From Pisolithus tinctorius (Eukaryota > Basidiomycota > Agaricomycetes > Boletales > Pisolithaceae), in contig JANFAH010000131.1 of the NCBI GenBank assembly GCA_024663395.1, forward strand, positions 1 to 64,000: a stretch of DNA of 64,000 bases, in the 5' to 3' direction. This document shows, in pieces, positions 35,684 to 45,975 of this stretch. The first letter of the stretch is position 1, and the number at the start of each line of letters is the position of its first letter. The notes beneath the pieces were generated by a model. The model saw only the letters and a program-made list of their open reading frames with translations. It was not told the origin of the DNA and ran no database searches. A program made the position numbers and the translations under genes.

Positions 35684-35916
35684 TGAGCTGCACTTTTGCA
35701 GCTGAGGACCCCTGACACCTAAGGCAGCCATGGGACAGCCCAAAATATATTACCAAAGGGCTGGGATTATGGGACATCCCAGCTCCTGCACACTGCAAAT
35801 AGCCCTGGGACATGGCCAGATGTCCCTGGGATGACCTGGTCTGAGTGGCTTTTAGCTTGGATGATTTGTAGAAAAACTTCAGCCTAAATGCTTATGAAAA
35901 TTGGTTACCTGAAGTG
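35684..35916 (-). repeat. Right terminal inverted repeat of KDZ element
   Basis: 233 bp, complement of 14363-14595 with one mismatch, ending GGTTACCTGAAGTG. It is followed by the target duplication GTGCATGG and about 85 bp of host sequence before the next element. Confidence 0.95.
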
Positions 35917-36013
35917 GTGCATGGTGCTATCTGTTAGGGTATGCTAGGTGAGTGAGTATGAGCAGAATAATGAGACAATATATATATATACCAAGTAGCA
36001 CATGCAATCATGC

Positions 36014-36412
36014 TGTAATGACCAGTAGACTTTTCACCTCCACATTTCCTGTTTACCTATATATATCCACCCTCTGGTTAGGGTTCCGCTTTAAGGATGC
36101 TTAGTCATCTCGGACTTTTCCTTTTGGTTGCTCTTTCATGCTTACATGATACTTAGTAAGGCTGTGCCTTGTTACTAACACATGTTCACGTTTGTCCAAT
36201 AGTGTAGTTCTCTCTCTTGTTTGTCTTTTTTTTGAACATTCTTTCATGGCAGTACATACAAACAGTAAGGCAGTATATAAGTCCCATCATTTGTCATAGC
36301 CAGACTCTCTAATCTAGTTCGTTTTGAGCTTGTCCCTCAATCAATGGGTTCTACTCCCACTCTCTCTGGTTTGAAGTGTTAGCTGAGAAGACTCTTGTCT
36401 TTGGTTGCTTCA
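36014..36412 (+). repeat. 5' LTR of the chromovirus
   Basis: 399 bp, ending GGTTGCTTCA. A TATA-like TATATAA at 36274-36280 precedes the likely start region. It differs from the 3' copy at scattered sites, mostly C/T and G/A. Confidence 0.93.
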
Positions 36413-37179
36413 CTCAAACTAGATTACTACTTCTCCCCTACCACTTCATACCTGGTGCTGAGGGTTAATGGCAGTACAATAAGTCGTAGTGGGCAGTCCG
36501 CCCCATAGCCTCTTCTCTTTGCCTCTGTCAGAGTGACTGAGAGCACCCGAGCAATGGAGCCAGTTGGGCAAACGTCTTAGGGAGTTTTACTTCTACGTAT
36601 ATACACCATCCCAAGGTCGAGCTCGGTGTACAAAGGGCAACACTTGATCAAGAGGGCCCGCAAGGTCCAGAGCAGCTGAGCCATAGTTAGTCGTAGTCCC
36701 CACACAGCAGTGGAGGTAGACCAGTAGTCAACATTCTTACACCCACCATAGTTCACATAGTGTGCCAGGCTGGTCTCTCCCTATTTCTAGGAGATCGATC
36801 AAGTGCATGACAGTGAATGAACTACATGTTTAGTGGTTCTGAACACCATTGGCGAGTAGTATGCCTATGTTACCCTTACTTTACACCATTCCCGCCATCA
36901 AGAAGGAAGAGGTCAAGCTTTGTCTCCCTCTTAGGTTCTTCCCTTACAAAAGGGAACTCTCTACTCCACACCTCTTGTGCTCACTCTCTCCACTCACCCC
37001 GCTCCCCTTACCTCCTCTCGAGCTTTTCTGAGAAGTAACTGCAGAGCTCATCTATCCATCACCCTCGCCTTCCCCTGACCCGAATGAACTCAGGTTCATT
37101 TTTAATACTCCCTACAACCTTTGGAACAGATGTTCCATCCACCACCCCCTTCGAAGACCGGTCCCGCTAACTAGCAAAA
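36413..37179 (+). other. Leader between 5' LTR and gag
   Basis: 767 bp of untranslated leader. TGGTGCTGAGGG near 36453 resembles a primer-binding site but lies about 40 bases from the LTR, farther than usual, so I do not assign it. Confidence 0.5.
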
Positions 37180-38175
37180 ATGGACCCTGCCCAACCACAG
37201 CCACCCACCGTTGACTATGCAATGATCCAAGCCATGGCAGCGGCTATGGCACAAGCAATGCAGCAATACATGCCAGTGCCAGCTGCAGCGCAGACAATGA
37301 ACTTTGACCCCACCAAGAGGGGTGTTGCAGAGCCTGGAACTTTTGACGGTTCTGTGGCAAAATATGAGGAGCAGGCGATCCGTATGAGAGCCTACTGCAA
37401 AGCAGCAGTCCACTGCTATACAAGCCAGGACTGCATGGCTTTCTGGACCCAGATGACTGGTCTGATAGCTGGTAACTATGCAAGGGCCAAGTTGGACTTC
37501 CACTTGGAAAATGGAAACTGGCCCACCATCGATGAGGTGGTGGCTGACCTTAACTCTCGCTTTCGGCCCATGAACAATGGGGATTGGGCCAGAAAGAAGA
37601 TGCAAAAAGCGAGGCAAGGACAGTCTTGAATGGATGCCTTCCTGGCAGAATTCAACAGTTGGAAGCTGATGGCAAGTGCTTCTGACAATCTGGCTATCCT
37701 GTGCCTTGAACAGGCAATTAACTCTGAGGTGCTTTGGCTCATGCACCATTTGGGAAAAAGAAAAGACACATACAAGGAGTATGTAACAGAGCTCTGGTTA
37801 GTGGCCAGAAACTTCAAAAACCACTGGTATATGATGGCCTCCTCTTCGAGGGTATGGCCCCAAAATCAACCTCATGGCTTCTCCACCACAGGAACGCAAC
37901 CCAGAGCTGGCACCCCCATGGATATAGGCACCACTCCCTGATCAGGAAAGGGGAAGGGACCCCCTAAGGACAAGTCCCACATCATGTGCTTTGGATGCAG
38001 CCTGAAAGGCCATTATCGAAGCAAGTGCCCTATACAGGCACAACCACAAGGACGCCCTGTCAGGGCTGTAAATACTGACACTGGACTCGACCCCCACCTA
38101 CAGGCAATGGAGGGGATGAGCTTCGAACAGATCATTGCTCATATAAACCAGTTAAAAGAATCAGAGCTGCAGTGA
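37180..38175 (+). pseudogene. Gag of the chromovirus, two stops
   Basis: One frame of 332 codons from MDPAQPQPP to 38175, broken by TGA at 37627-37629 and 37939-37941. The capsid-like part has EPGTFDGSVAKYEEQ and NYARAKLDFHLENG. After the second stop comes one zinc knuckle of CX2CX4HX4C type (CFGCSLKGHYRSKC), which binds element RNA. The translation would give the structural protein of the cytoplasmic particle. Both stops fall where a sense codon is needed and a CGA origin is possible. Confidence 0.88.
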
Positions 38176-38576
38176 AATCAGGTCCTGCAGACTCTTCTAG
38201 TATGCAGACATTTGTTCCTGTTTCTTCTTCTTCTTCTTTTTATGGCTTCTGTTCTACTTACAGACTTAAAGTTACAAAAGAAAATACAAAAATAGAAAAT
38301 AGAAAAGCCAAAAATAGTGTACCAGTAGTTTCTTTCAATCATTTCTCTTTTCTCGACATCGAAGAACCACAGGAGTTATTTAATGGTTCAGGATTCCTTT
38401 CTCCTTCTCTTATTTCTACATCATCTGAAGTGGAGTCCTGAAAGGGCTTGGGGCCAGATGTAAAACCAAGCCTGCTTAATTCTGCTTGCAATAAAAAATA
38501 AAAAAATGTTTCTTTCAATCTCCCAGATCTCAAGGGTAGTAGTGCAAAGACCTCCATACAGTCTGAAACCTGATGC

Positions 38577-38810
38577 ATGCTGAACCTGAAAGATTCTGTG
38601 GAGGTCCCTTTGGTTTTGCAGATGAATGCCGGTTTGGTGTTCAAAGTTAATGCATTACTTGATAGTGGCGCTACTGGGGTATTTATAGATAAGGACTTTG
38701 TGGAAAGGAACCAGATTCCGAAAATAGCACTACCAAGGGCAGTTGACATATTTAATGTCAATGGTTCACCTAATTCTGCTGGAAGGATTACGCATCAGGC
38801 TCACCTCTGA
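38577..38810 (+). pseudogene. Retropepsin-like protease fragment
   Basis: A frame of 77 codons with ALLDSGATGVFIDKDFVE, carrying the catalytic DSG(A/S) of retroviral-type aspartic proteases. The frame is lost at about 38790 and the sequence ends at the inserted LTR at 38832. About 400 bp of AT-rich spacer separates it from gag. Confidence 0.8.
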
Positions 38811-38831
38811 GTCTCATACCTTGACCATCAC

Positions 38832-39735
38832 TGTCATATCCATGACTCTCGGACTCAGTCCCAGTCCAGTCCGGACCCCTAGCCCCTATCTCCGGTCAAG
38901 TCCGGTCCTAGTCCAGCCTAGAAAACCCAATCCCGGCCCTAGATAACTCAACTCCGGCCTGCATAACTCAAGTCCGGTGTTTTACCCCTATCTCCGGTCT
39001 GTTTCGGCCTCCCGGCCTCGCACTGCTCCACCCCGGTCCTCCTAGGTCTATGTCCGGGTCACCCGGACATAACTCTGGTCTGTTTCCCTTTGTTTGTACT
39101 ATATTTAGTCTAGCCCATTCATCTGACTTTTGCTTACTGTACAAATCCTGTGTCTGACCCTGGTATGCCAGTCACCCGGACTTTGGCTATTAGCCTTGGC
39201 ACAGCCACTGTGGCTATCCACTCTCTTGCTAATCATCTTGCTAATAGCTTGTTCACAAGTCCAGCTCTATGTTCATTATCCCGGACTGGCCTCCTGTATT
39301 TAACCCCTGTACATACTTCATAGCACCCCAGTCAGAATATCAACTTAGTATTACCCTCAACTCCATATTACCCCTCGAGACTACTCTATAGCTAAGGCCG
39401 AGCCTTAAGCTATCCCCGACCCCTGTCCCGGACCTCTCCCCGGCTTGCATAAGGGTACAGCACATAAGCTGAGACCAAGGGAGGTAGATCCAACCCCGGA
39501 CCGGCTTCCCCTTGTGTGCACTCCAACACCGGTCGGTTTCCCACGCTACCAGCCTTGTTCCCGCGCTCCCGGTCTTAAGTCCGGTCCTCTGGACTTAGCC
39601 CCTAACCTCCAGCCTCAACTCCGGTCCAACCGGACTTGGCCCCTGTCTCTCGGCCTTGACTTTGGCCACTCGGACTTAACCCCTGTCACCCGGTCTTGAA
39701 GCCTGGTCACTCCGAGGGTAAACCCGTACTTCACA
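38832..39735 (+). repeat. 5' LTR of the CCGG-rich element
   Basis: 904 bp, collinear with 13143-14046 and 44680-45581. It contains CTGTATTTAACCCC and AATATCAACTTAGT. A frame at 39445-39699 is open in both LTRs of this element but looks like a by-product of composition. Confidence 0.93.
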
Positions 39736-42700
39736 GTATATTCTGACTCACACTTGTGCAAGTCACTTCATCATGTCTAGGTCCTGCTCTAGAGCCCCTG
39801 CCCATGGCCTTGCCCATCGGGACTCATCGGGATACCTCTCCTCTGACTCCGGAGCCCAACCCGGAGATCTCTGCTAAAGCAGAGAGGTAACCCAGCACCC
39901 CTCGGCACTCTGCACACCCCCGGGTTGCATTACCCCAGACACTACGTCCTTAGTGGTCAAAACTTAATGCATCCATTCCCTTACTCCTGCCCTGCCTGCC
40001 CCTCGTTTTCTCCTGACTCCGGACCGGCCATGTCAGCCCCTGAGTCGGACTCACCATCCGGACTCACCACCAACCTGGGTTCTTGCCTAAGCCCACTTCC
40101 AAGTCGGAGTTACTCTCCGGACTTGCCCCTGAGTCGGCCTCATCAACCGGACTCACTTCTGTCAGCTCCCCCGAGCTACCCTGACCTCTGGCTGGTCACC
40201 CTGGTCTTCACCACAGTCCTTACCTCAGTCATCCCAGCACTCGAGCCCAGCTGTCTTCATCCAGTTCTACTGTACTGAACACTGGGATCTCATCACTCAT
40301 TTGACCTCCTGACTCCCCGATATTGGTCTTTGGACCTCTGTGCACCTCCGGTGCAACCCCCAGGCCTGGACTTGGCCAGTCCCGGCCCTCAACACCTTCC
40401 CTGGTTCCCCATCGGCACTCGGCCTCAGCGGTTTTTGGGTCTGGTCTCCACCCTCGGCCTTTGCTACACCGGCCTTGGAGCCCGGGACCCCCTTCCGGTC
40501 TCCAGACTGTCTGTTACCGGCCTGTCTGGCCTTGGCTGGCTTGTCCACACTCACCCGGACTTGCCTGGAGCCGGTTTGCCACTTCCCTTGGCCTCCTGCC
40601 CTTTGTTACTGGCCCTCTCGGCCCCGGTTTGACTCAGCCACCTCACCTGGACTTGTCTAGACCTGTTACTAGGTTTTGGACCGGTCCTGGCTCCCCTCAG
40701 ACCTGTCTGTCCCTCACAGACCCCTCCTGGGTCTCCTGTCCATTGTCCCGGTGCTGCACTAGTCACCTCAGCCTCGGGATGGTGCTTGTCCTTTGGACTT
40801 GCACCAGGCCTCGGCTTTGGTGGTCTTAGCAAGTGCATGACACCTCCGTTTCGGTCTAGGACCGGTCTGCCAGCCCTCTGGCCCTTAGCCCGGTCCTGAC
40901 CTCTTTTCCGGCCTCACTTTTCACTTAGAGGCACCCCCTGGGCATGCTAGCCCTTTGGACTTGCTCCTGACCTCTGGTTTTCGGTCTAGGACCGGTCTGC
41001 CGGTCCTCCGGCCCCTATCCCGGTCCCTGACCTCACTTCCAGGCCTTTCCCTGTCCTCTGTCCATCCCGGGATCCTAACCGGGTTAACAAGTTGGTAACT
41101 CTGTACTCCAGAAGCCAAAACCGGTGGTCTCGGTTGAGACAAAACAATTAGAGTCTACCCCAGGATCCTAACTGGGCCAACAAGTTGGTACTCCGGTACA
41201 CCAGAAGCCAAACTGGTGGTCTCAGTAGAGACAAATCAATTAGTGCATTACTCTGTTCCCCTTAGCACCCCTGGCTTGTCCTGCCAGGCCTTTGGTTTCA
41301 CCCGGCTTTACAGCCCTGGTCCGGACTTGCCAACTCCGGTCCCCTTGTGGCCCTGGCTTGTCCTGCCGAACCCTGCTGGACCCCCAACTTCCCTCGGACT
41401 CACCTGGCTGTTCAGCCCTGGACCGGACTTGCTAACTCCGGTCCTCCTATTTGTGTCCACTTTGTCCCACCTCCGGACTCCCTTATGACCGGTCCTCTGA
41501 GTTCCGGTCTTCCCTCCTTCACTAGGCCTTGTCGGCCTGTCACCTCCGGACTTCCTTAGAGCCCCTGACCGGTCTTGCTGACTCCGGCTTTCTTTCTCTT
41601 TTCTGCGGTGTTCATCTCCAGGCCTCCTCATGGCCCCTGACCGGTCTTGCTCACTCCGGACTTCCTTCTTTTGGCTGGTCTCCCATCTCCGGCCTCCCTC
41701 AGCCTTTGATACCCCTTGGGTAGCTCTATGCTACTCCTCTGTCACTCATTTGGCCTTCAGGCCTCTCCCTCCTCCCGGAACTACCCCTATCCTCATCCCC
41801 AGTGCTATGGTCTTGACCTAGCACCTCTTTCCGGTCCTTGGTGGACCCGGCCTTGGTTCTCTCGGTCTCCGACCCCTGTTTTAATTGGCCTTGTCAACCC
41901 GTTAGGAACTGAAGTATCTTGGTTGTAGGGAACCGACTAGCCCACTCAATAGGCACCTGTTGGTGGCCGAGTGTAGTGCAGTCACCTATCCCCGCCTAAT
42001 ACTAAAGTTTGCTAACCCCCCTGACGTCAACCCCGCCTTGGAGCATGAATTTGCTTGCAAGACACCCCAGGCTTCGGCCCATCTGACAAACCCCTGACTC
42101 TGCCGGTCTGTTTCCCAGCTCACCCACTCGCCCCGGAACTTGTATGTTCGCGAGGCCCCTTCAGGTACCAGCTAACCCCTCACCTTCCCCTAACCATCGC
42201 CACTGTCACCCCACCATTGACTCCGGAACTCTGGTCCTACCCACTCTCCCAACTCCGGTCTTACCGGTTGTCTTTTGGCCTGCCGATCTTCACCGGCCTT
42301 CTGGTTTCCTCTCGGGCTCTGGTTCCGGCCTTCATACCCTCACCTGTGACTCCGACACTCCTTACTATCCCCATACCAGTCCGGCCTGCTCTGCCGGCCT
42401 TGTATCTCCGGTTTTAAAGCTTTTCCGGCCTTGAAAAAGCTTCCCGAAACCGGTCTTGACACCTGTTAAGCCAGTCTCGGCATTCTCAGTACTCGGACTT
42501 GCAACTCCGGTGGTAGTACTCCTACTACCTGTCCAGTACTCCTCTCGGTGGTCCTAGCCCACACCTTGTACCCCTGTAGACTTGGGAAGTCTACCCTAAG
42601 AGGGGGATAAGGGACCTCGCTAGTGACCTACTCTCTTCCAAACCCCTGTCTGCTACCTCTCTGGTGCCCTCAGCACAACCCTGCTCGGTCCCTGCACACC

Positions 42701-44679
42701 GGTTCCCAGTTCCTTGGTCCGGTCCTTGCATACCAAGGCACTCCCGAACCACCTGCCCTGGGTTGCTCCCAGCCCCTAACATCTGTGTTGGTACTCCGGT
42801 CTCACTATCTCGGTAGTCCTTGGCCTTGGTGGTTGTGTGTTCACTGGTCTCACCGGTCTCGGCCTCCTGTTGTCAGCCTTTCGGCTGGACAACCCCTAGG
42901 CCTCACCCGGTCTCCAGACCCCCTGAACCGGTCCTCCAGTGGCCCTTTTGGCCTCCGGGCTTCTCACCACCGGAAAACCCACTTCCAACCAACTCCGGAC
43001 ACCCCTAAACCGGACTCAACACCCGGCCTCCCCTCCTGCTGACATCCCTAGGCCTTCATTGAACCGGCTTTATGACCTGCTGGTCTCTGGTTCATGCCTA
43101 GCTATGTCCAGCCCTCCAGTCCTTGTGCAAACTCAACTCTCGCTGTCCTAGACAGCCTCCTCGGTCCCTCACTGTCCTCCAGAAGCCCATCTGGCCAGTT
43201 CCAAGGTGCTCGGCACTTGGGCTTGCCACTTCCGGCCTCGGGTTTACACCCTGCTACCCCTGGTTACCCCGGTCTCAGTGCTAGCCCGTCGGCCTACACT
43301 GTTTTGGCCGCCGGTTGTCAGCCCACCAGCTAGAAGGCACCTCAGGTCATCTCCAACTACCCCAAACTCCTCCGACACCTTCAGACCGGCCTCCAGCCAG
43401 CCACTCCGGCCCGGCCCAACCCAGCTCCAGACCAGTCTCCCTTTGGATTTCCGGCCTTACAGCCCCACCCAGGTCGAGACTGGTCTCCCATGGCCTTTCT
43501 AGCCCTTTTAGCCCTTACTGGCTCCCAACTGGTCCCCACCCGGCTTTTCTAAGCCCCCCTGACCATTAGACCGGTCTCCAGCTGCCCCTTCCGGTCCTCT
43601 CCGACCCTCAGACCGGTTCCCGGCCTTCCAGGCCTTCTGTTCCCTTGACCGGTCTTCAGTCTTGCTGTTTTGCCAGACCACTCGCTTTAGCACAACAGGC
43701 TTCAGCTGCTCTCGGTCTCAGTCTCCAGCTTTGGCCACTCCCCCTAAGCCACCCTCGGTCTCAGCCTTCGGCTTTGACCCCTGTCTCTGGCTTCGGTTTC
43801 CTGTTTCCTTGTTATATGTTTTCTTGGTTTTCTGTTATCTGTTATCTTTTTCTGTAGATACACACTCTCAGACCCCGTGACCCCCTGGAGCAGACCTTGG
43901 ACCCAACCCAGCCTTCTCGGCACTTCTCATGACCCTCTGTACCCCTGCAGCATACTCCCAGTCCAACCAGTGCATTCCTAGACCGGTTTTCCCGGCCTTT
44001 GTGTCTTTCCAGTGTCACTCAGCGTCACACCAGTACACCCCTGGACTGTCTTTTGGTCATCTCTGGACCTCCCCGACCCTCTTGGTCTCCATGTTGCCCT
44101 GAACCGGCTTTGAAGCACACCTCTGGCCCTAGTGGCACACTCCTGGTACATTGGTTGGACATTACCAGTCCCCTGCACATCTTCGGTCTCCGGCCTTCCC
44201 TGACCTGGCCCTGAAGCACACCCCTAGGCCTTACCTGGCCATTCCCGACCTGCCTTAACCCATCTCTGAAGTGCAACTCTGGCCCCCCTGAGAACACTGG
44301 CTACAGCTTTCAGCTGTCTCCAGAAACCCCCGTTACAGCTGGTCTAGTCACTTCCGGACTCGGCTTTGCCTTGTCCCGGCCTGCTGAACTGTCTGGCAGC
44401 CTCCTAGACCGGTCTCCGGCCCTCTTGTTGTCGCTTCTCTGGCCTCGGGTTCCCAGAACAGTCCTCGGACTTGACCCTTGCCCCCAAACCCGGCTTGTCC
44501 CATTCCGGTCTGAACTACTGGACCTCCGGTCATCGCTGGCCTGTCTCCCAGCCCTCGGGCTCACCCTTGGCACTGTGTGCGCACTCGGACTCACTCCTAG
44601 TCATGGGACCTCACTGCATAACCCTCTGAGCATATTTCCCTATGGAACCTCAAGGGTTCGGTTCCTAAGAGGGGGATAC
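39736..44679 (+). other. Interior of CCGG-rich element, noncoding
   Basis: Pyrimidine-rich on this strand, with very frequent CCGGTCT, CCGGCCT, CCGGACTT and ACTCCGG. Proline- and leucine-rich frames in all three plus-strand phases reflect this composition; none has a domain. CG dinucleotides are abundant, unlike the TG/CA-converted older elements nearby. Confidence 0.75.
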
Positions 44680-45581
44680 TGTCATATCCATGACTCCCAG
44701 ACTCAGACTCAGCCCAGTCCGGACCCCTAGCCCCTATCTCCGGTCAAGTCCAGTCCTGGTCCAGCCTAGAAAACCCAATCCCAGCCCTAGATAACTCAAC
44801 TCCAGCCTGCATAACTCAAGTCCGGTGTTTTACCCCTATCTCCGGTCTGTTTCGGCCTCCCGGCCTCGCACTGCTCCACCCCGGTCCTCCTAGGTCTATG
44901 TCCGGGTCACCCGGACATAACTCCGGTCTGTTTCCCTTTGTTTGTACTATATTTAGTCTAGCCCGTTCATCAGACTTTGCTTACTGTACAATCCTGTGTC
45001 TGACCCTGGTTATGCCAGTCACCCAGACTTTGGCTATTAGCCTCTGCATAGCCACTGTGGCTATCCTTGTCTTGCTAATCATCTCACTAATAGCTTATTC
45101 ACAAGTCCGGCTCTATGTTCATTATCCCGGACCGGCCTCCTGTATTTAACCCCTGTACATACTTCGTAGCACCCCAGTCAGAATATCAACTTAGTATTAC
45201 CCTCAACTCCGTATTACCCCTCGAGACTACTCTATAGCTAAGGCCGAGCCTTAAGCTATCCCTGACCCCTGTCCCGGACCTCTCCCCGGCTTGCATAAGG
45301 GTACAGCACATAAGCTGAGACCAAGGGAGGTAGATCCAACCCCGGACCGGCTTCCCCTTGTGCGCACTCCAACACCGGTCGGTTTCCCACGCTACCGGTC
45401 TTGTTCCCGCGCTCCCGGTCTTAAGTCCGGTCCTCCGGACTTAGCCCCTAACCTCCAGCCTCAACTCCGGTCCAACCGGACTTGTCCCCTGTCTCTCGGC
45501 CTTGACTTTGGCCACTCGGACTTAACCCCTGTCACCCGGTCTTGAAGCCTGGTCACTCCGAGGGTAAACCCGTACTTCACA
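44680..45581 (+). repeat. 3' LTR of the CCGG-rich element
   Basis: 902 bp, preceded by the purine tract AAGAGGGGGATAC. It ends TACTTCACA, then a duplicated piece of the element's interior follows. Confidence 0.92.
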
Positions 45582-45972
45582 GCTAGCCCTTTGGACTTGC
45601 TCCTGACCCCCGATTTTCGGTCTAGGACTGGTCTGCCGGTCCTCCAGCCCCTATCCCGGTCCCTGACCTCGCTTCCAGTCCTTCCCTGACCTCTGTCCAT
45701 CCCGGGATCCTAACCGGGTTAACAAGTTGGTAACTCTGTACTCCAGAAGCCAAAACCGGTGGTCTCAGTTGAGACAAAACAATTAGAGTCTACCCCAGGA
45801 TCCTAACTGGGTCAACAAGTTGGTACTCTGGTACACCAGAAGCCAAACTGGTGGTCTTGGTAGAGACAAATCAATTAGTGCTACACTCCAGTCCCCTTAG
45901 CAGTCCTCCTAGCTTGTCCTGCCAGATCCATGGCTTCACCAGGCTTTACAGCCCAGACTTGCCAGCTCCAGT
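45582..45972 (+). repeat. Duplicated interior fragment of CCGG-rich family
   Basis: About 390 bp starting GCTAGCCCTTTGGACTTGC and collinear with roughly 40948-41344, with scattered differences. It joins the chromovirus reverse transcriptase at about 45973. It is either a piece of an older insertion into which the complete element landed, or the product of unequal recombination. Confidence 0.75.
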
Positions 45973-45975
45973 CCC

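Larger units (their letters stand above)
14363..35916. mobile_element. 21.5-kb KDZ transposon, ends intact
   Basis: The ends are 233-bp inverted repeats (14363-14595 and 35684-35916) differing by one base by eye and starting CACTTCAGGTAACC. GTGCATGG lies directly outside both ends (14355-14362 and 35917-35924), an 8-bp target duplication, the length reported for Kyakuja-Dileera-Zisupton (KDZ) elements. Order inside: left hairpin array, KDZ transposase (minus), second gene (minus), stem-loop clusters and tandem intron-like repeats, third gene (plus), right hairpin array in mirrored orientation. The near-perfect inverted repeats and duplication mark a recent insertion. All three genes carry apparent stops or frameshifts, so this copy may have moved in trans. 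Confidence 0.93.
38832..45581 (+). mobile_element. CCGG-rich non-autonomous LTR element
   Basis: LTRs at 38832-39735 (904 bp) and 44680-45581 (902 bp), almost identical by eye, start TGTCATATCCATGACT and end GTACTTCACA. The polypurine tract AAGAGGGGGATA directly before the second LTR marks it as the 3' LTR. The 4.9-kb interior encodes no retroelement protein, so this fits a large retrotransposon derivative mobilised in trans. It lies inside the chromovirus. I found no matching target duplication at its two outer edges, because the right edge is followed by a second fragment of the same family. Confidence 0.85.

Noticed and set aside
36448..36465. tRNA primer-binding site TGGTGCTGAGGG of the chromovirus
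   Set aside because: It lies about 40 bases from the LTR end, too far for a standard site, and I cannot match it to a tRNA with confidence.
39445..39699. 84-codon frame conserved in both CCGG-rich LTRs
   Set aside because: LTRs are nearly identical by origin, so conservation carries no information; composition gives long frames in every phase.
40323..43857. Long proline-, leucine- and serine-rich frames in the CCGG-rich interior
   Set aside because: Overlapping frames on both strands with no domain; explained by pyrimidine-rich, stop-poor sequence.
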